From assembly GCA_948851665.1 (NCBI GenBank), contig CAQOWG010000004.1, forward strand, positions 1 through 64,000: a stretch of DNA of 64,000 nucleotides. Reading direction: 5' to 3'. The DNA comes from an uncultured Candidatus Saccharibacteria bacterium (GTDB lineage: Bacteria > Patescibacteriota > Saccharimonadia > Saccharimonadales > Saccharimonadaceae). This document shows, one piece after another, positions 61,243-64,000 of this stretch (its first letter is position 1; every line of letters begins with the position of its first letter). The translations under genes and the position numbers were made by a program. The notes under the pieces are model-generated. The model was given only the letters and a program-made list of their open reading frames with translations, was not told the DNA's origin and ran no database searches.

Positions 61243-61317
61243 ACTTATCCTCTCCTTTCTAAAGATGCAACAGTGTCCTTGGGGTCTTCCTTCGCGACCC
61301 CTGAGAATGTTATCTTT

Positions 61318-61346
61318 ATTTTACTAAAATCTACCCGAAACGTCAA
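61318..61346 (-). promoter_or_regulatory. promoter of the NCS2 permease gene with hairpin leader
   Basis: Minus strand TTGACG (61341-61346), 17 bp, TAAAAT (61318-61323). The ~70-nt leader can form an outer AAAGAT/ATCTTT stem around a GGGGTC/GACCCC hairpin with loop GCGAAGGAA. It does not match the purine riboswitch consensus that I know. Confidence 0.65.
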
Positions 61347-61362
61347 TTTCTTGGCAAAATGC

Positions 61363-61391
61363 TTGACTTTTTTAATAAAGTATGCTACAAT
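61363..61391 (+). promoter_or_regulatory. promoter facing the 3' end of mnmA
   Basis: Plus strand TTGACT (61363-61368), 17 bp, TACAAT (61386-61391) preceded by TGC. No plausible plus-strand gene follows, so it would drive RNA antisense to mnmA. Confidence 0.5.
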
Positions 61392-61424
61392 GATAGTAGA
61401 GAGTTGTTTAGTATATCTTTGGTG

Positions 61425-62564
61425 CTAGGCGATATAGCCACCGCCGAGGCAGACTTCGCCAGCATAGAGGACGGCGGATTGCCCAGAGGCAGGGCGCTTG
61501 ACGGGGTTGGCGAAAGCAATCGCAAGGAGACCAATATTCTTGCTCGAGCTCGCTCCGGGGCGCTGGCCCGAGTCTTTATGCTCTTCACAAGAGCATTGGT
61601 CTCCCCTGGTATTAGTTTCGACAACCCGTGCCGTGGCCGGCAACAGTTCCCCTCTGTGGCGGAGGCGGACGGCCAGATCTGGCATCTTGGCGAGGTCAGC
61701 GAGAGTGCGACCATTACGAAGATGCAAATCCGTAAGCGCGAGCTGGTCAACCCAGAGTTCAGGATGATTGAGGTCGCGCGAGACGTAGACGAGGTTTTTT
61801 GAAAGGTCCTTTTTGACGACGTAATAAGGTAGACCGCCGCCGAGATAAAGACCGTGACGCTGTCCAATAGTATAGAAAATCGCGCCGTCGTGATAACCGA
61901 GAATTTGGTCGGTTTCGACTTCGCGAATTTCGCCAGGGATAGTCTTGAGATAATTAGAGAGAAAATCTTTGATGCCAACTTCGCCAACAAAGCAAATACC
62001 CATGGACTCTTTCTTGGTGGCAACGTCTAGGCCACGCTCGGCGGCGATTTTTTTGACTTCTGGCTTAGTAAGATGACCGATTGGAAAAAGCGTGCGCGCA
62101 GTAGCCTCATCACTCATACGGTAGAGGAAATAGGTTTGATCTTTGTTCTCATCTATGGCGCGAAGGAGGTTGGCGTCCTCTGCTCGAGCATAGTGGCCAG
62201 TAGCTATATAGTCCGCGCCGCGTTCTATGGCACGGTCATAAAAGAGTTTGAATTTGACTAGTTCGTTACAGACTACGTCGGGGTTGGGAGTGTGGCCTTT
62301 TTGGAATTCGGAAAGCATATAATCAACCACTCGAGTTTTGTAGTCCGCTTCAAAATCCCACACCTCAAAATCGAGGTCGAGACTAGTAGCGACGCGTTTG
62401 GCGTCGGCTAGATCTTCGGCCCAAGGACAGTGCATGCCAGGCAAATCTTCGGACCAGTTCTTCATGTAGATACCAGTGACATCGTAGCCTTGGTCGCGCA
62501 AAAGCAGAGCCGAAACCGAAGAATCGACACCGCCAGACATACCAAGAAAGACTTTCTTTGACAT
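61425..62564 (-). CDS. mnmA: tRNA-specific 2-thiouridylase
   Basis: MnmA thiolates U34 of Lys, Glu and Gln tRNAs using sulfur from a cysteine desulfurase such as the IscS in this window. The PP-loop GMSGGVDSSVSALLL, the nucleophilic Cys in NPDVVCNELVKF, the second Cys in MGICFVGE and the C-terminal SGQSAVLYAGEVCLGGG are intact. A hydrophilic stretch of about 27 residues (TRGDQCSCEEHKDSG onward) is inserted in the C-terminal beta-barrel and is encoded by a palindromic element. The mRNA is probably leaderless. Confidence 0.95.
   Translation of the reverse strand: MSKKVFLGMSGGVDSSVSALLLRDQGYDVTGIYMKNWSEDLPGMHCPWAEDLADAKRVATSLDLDFEVWDFEADYKTRVVDYMLSEFQKGHTPNPDVVCNELVKFKLFYDRAIERGADYIATGHYARAEDANLLRAIDENKDQTYFLYRMSDEATARTLFPIGHLTKPEVKKIAAERGLDVATKKESMGICFVGEVGIKDFLSNYLKTIPGEIREVETDQILGYHDGAIFYTIGQRHGLYLGGGLPYYVVKKDLSKNLVYVSRDLNHPELWVDQLALTDLHLRNGRTLADLAKMPDLAVRLRHRGELLPATARVVETNTRGDQCSCEEHKDSGQRPGASSSKNIGLLAIAFANPVKRPASGQSAVLYAGEVCLGGGYIA
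61526..61604. repeat. palindromic element inside mnmA
   Basis: A 79-bp segment bounded by perfect 10-bp arms GGAGACCAAT (61526-61535) and ATTGGTCTCC (61595-61604). Inside are a perfect ATGCTCTT-CAC-AAGAGCAT hairpin (61578-61596) and a GC-rich CTCCGGGGC...GCCCGAG hairpin. It is in frame and adds a loop that ordinary MnmA proteins lack. Confidence 0.6.
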
Positions 62565-62570
62565 GCCATA

Positions 62571-62576
62571 ATTATA
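62571..62576 (-). promoter_or_regulatory. -10 box for leaderless mnmA
   Basis: Minus-strand TATAAT ends 6 nt before the mnmA ATG. Confidence 0.6.
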
Positions 62577-62602
62577 CTTAAAAACCCGAAATTGTCAAGA
62601 AA

Positions 62603-62632
62603 GACCAGCTCGGGGGAGCTGGCCTAGTCTTT
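62603..62632 (-). terminator. hairpin after the MucBP-like surface-protein gene
   Basis: Around CCAGCTC/GAGCTGG (plus-strand order) in the short gap between the surface-protein stop and mnmA; a modest stem without a strong T run on the minus strand. Tentative. Confidence 0.4.
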
Positions 62633-62647
62633 GGCTATTTAGCGGCT

Positions 62648-64000
62648 CTAACGACGACGAATCTTGCGGATGACACCAGAGATAGCCCAGAGGCTGACAC
62701 CGCCAGCACTGACTTCGGCATCAAGAATCAGAAAATCACGGATTAGCTCGTCAGATACACCAGCGGTCGGCAAAGAAGAAGGGGCTTGGTTGCCAGGTTT
62801 CTGGTCGTTTGGCTTTTGGTCATCTGGCTTCTGATCAGAATCGGTAGGATCCTTAGAATCATCAGGTGCGGTTGGTTTTTCGGAATCGTCTGGTCCAGGC
62901 TCGTCACCGGGTTCTTCAGGGTTGGAAACAGGGTCTTTTTCATAGGTAAAAGTGATACTTGTATCACTTGATACATTGATAGTCTGGCTAGCGGGCTTTA
63001 TATAGCCAGCAACTTCCTTAGCTTCAAAAGTATGCTCACCGGCTGTACGCACTGCGGTGGTAGCAGGTGCAAGTTCTTTACCTGCGGCATCCTCGTAATA
63101 AATCGTAATGGTATATTCTACAGGTTTATCGGGAGAGTTTTTGGTATAAGTGACGGTAGTATCTACTCCATCTTCAGTCATCGTACCCTTAACAGAAGGC
63201 CGATCGGGGGTGTAGTTAGCAATGCGAGGAGATTCGATTTCGTATGCTTTTCCAACTTCAATATCTTCGATCCAATCATCGGCTGCTTTAGTTTTGTCGT
63301 CGTATTCATAATGAATGGTTAAAGTAGCCTTGACGGCAGTCTTTTCATAAGCAAAGGTAATGGTCGTATCTTCGGTAAATTCCTCAGTGTGACTACCTGG
63401 GGTGATGTAGCCATCAATATCTTTTGGTACGATAGTGCATGGTTTGCCGGCCTCGCATTTTTCGGTAGTATCCTCAGCGATTGTCTCACCGGCGGTGTCC
63501 TGATATTTAATCGTAATCGTATATTCAATGATGGGTTGGTCGGGAGGAGTATCTTGAGTGTAGGTTACGGTAACTTCGACCCCACCCTCTACCATTGCAC
63601 CGCTCACTACGGCTTCGTTTGGCGTATAGCCGTCGATAATAGGAGACTCCACTTCATAAGGTTTACCGATTTCGATTTCTTCGGTGTAGTCAGCGGCTGC
63701 TTCGGTCTTATTGGCGTATTCATAATGAATAGTCAAAGTGGCCTTAGTGATAATTTTTTCGTAGCGAATAGTAAACAGGGTGTCTTTATTGATTTCGGCG
63801 GTTATTTGTTCCCCGTCAATCGCTTCATATCCAGGAATATCCACTGGAACAAGATGATAGGGTTGGTTGGCGGGATGGTCTCCAATAACTTTATCTGATG
63901 CGATTTTTTTACCATCAGCATTACAATATTGGATAGTAATAGTATAAGTGGCGGGTTTATCGTCGCCGGTATTGTCAGTATCATCCCCGGGAGTACTCTC
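62648..64000 (-). CDS. MucBP-like repeat surface protein, C-terminal part
   Basis: The frame is open through the window edge, so this is the C-terminal 450 residues of a larger protein; its start is outside. At least three MucBP-type units of about 135 residues are visible, each with YTITI.Y.D..G, a GY.....P strand and a TI.YEK end. MucBP repeats bind mucins or act as stalks in Gram-positive adhesins. A Pro/Asp/Lys/Gln-rich wall-spanning stretch, SSLPTAG (a possible sortase-like motif), a hydrophobic segment and a basic KIRRR end follow. It is a likely adhesin. Confidence 0.82.
   Translation of the reverse strand, partial: ESTPGDDTDNTGDDKPATYTITIQYCNADGKKIASDKVIGDHPANQPYHLVPVDIPGYEAIDGEQITAEINKDTLFTIRYEKIITKATLTIHYEYANKTEAAADYTEEIEIGKPYEVESPIIDGYTPNEAVVSGAMVEGGVEVTVTYTQDTPPDQPIIEYTITIKYQDTAGETIAEDTTEKCEAGKPCTIVPKDIDGYITPGSHTEEFTEDTTITFAYEKTAVKATLTIHYEYDDKTKAADDWIEDIEVGKAYEIESPRIANYTPDRPSVKGTMTEDGVDTTVTYTKNSPDKPVEYTITIYYEDAAGKELAPATTAVRTAGEHTFEAKEVAGYIKPASQTINVSSDTSITFTYEKDPVSNPEEPGDEPGPDDSEKPTAPDDSKDPTDSDQKPDDQKPNDQKPGNQAPSSLPTAGVSDELIRDFLILDAEVSAGGVSLWAISGVIRKIRRR

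Noticed and set aside
61359..61802. Plus-strand frame following the antisense promoter
   Set aside because: It is antisense to mnmA, has no ribosome-binding site and no recognisable domain; only the promoter is kept.
1..64000. CRISPR array, insertion sequence or prophage
   Set aside because: No regularly spaced direct repeats, transposase, integrase or phage structural gene could be seen on either strand.

Overview
The window looks like a chromosomal segment of a Candidatus Saccharibacteria (TM7 / CPR) genome. This is inferred from gene content and style, not from a database match: compact, mostly minus-strand housekeeping genes, a short alanyl-tRNA synthetase, FISUMP-type (Fibrobacter succinogenes major paralogous) surface domains, Gram-positive-like cell-wall enzymes (LysM-CHAP, Rpf-like G5 protein, MltG), no biosynthetic pathways, and very many promoters whose -10 box lies 6-7 nt before the start codon. 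TGA acts as a stop (for example at the folA/iscS and iscS/iscU junctions), so this is not a UGA=Gly CPR lineage. No CRISPR array, insertion sequence, prophage or reverse transcriptase gene was found. Layout: 1-6.9 kb holds two DnaA-box-like sites at the edge, then VanZ-like, ung, a bactofilin-like membrane protein, a CorA-like protein, a DUF167 protein, a UbiB-like kinase, alkD and dut. 6.9-12.7 kb is a tight nrdD-nrdG-folA-iscS-iscU operon behind a consensus promoter carrying two NrdR-box-like palindromes. 12.8-16.7 kb has a three-repeat surface protein, an orphan FISUMP module, and a helical-domain/RsmD fusion. 16.7-29.7 kb has recG, trmD, a candidate small RNA, tRNA-Gly(GCC), an FtsX/LolD-type ABC exporter, obg, LysM-CHAP, a RuvX-MltG fusion and a large anchored protein. 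29.9-37.3 kb has a PAS histidine kinase with receiver-only regulator, an RluB-type synthase, an FtsA-like ATPase and enolase. 37.3-46.5 kb has a second orphan FISUMP module, a 5'-damaged FISUMP gene, dnaE, galU and tuf. 46.6-64 kb has a racemase-like protein, a broken metallo-beta-lactamase gene, uvrB, a secreted HNH nuclease, a second candidate small RNA, rsmA with an Rpf-like gene, an MFS protein, pcrA, alaS, an NCS2 purine permease, mnmA, and the 3' part of a MucBP-like surface protein. Two non-textbook signals stand out. First, two 66-codon FISUMP C-terminal modules 22 kb apart (plus a short third scrap) are equal in length and differ almost only by amino-acid-changing substitutions, in A-poor sequence. 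That is the pattern left by a diversity-generating retroelement, although no template or reverse transcriptase lies in the window. Second, GC-rich nested palindromes of about 80-110 bp sit in frame inside obg, alaS and mnmA and encode extra hydrophilic loops, much as Rickettsia palindromic elements do. Together the genes describe a streamlined, anaerobic, surface-attached cell that salvages nucleobases, recycles Gram-positive-type peptidoglycan, and transcribes many housekeeping genes as leaderless mRNAs.
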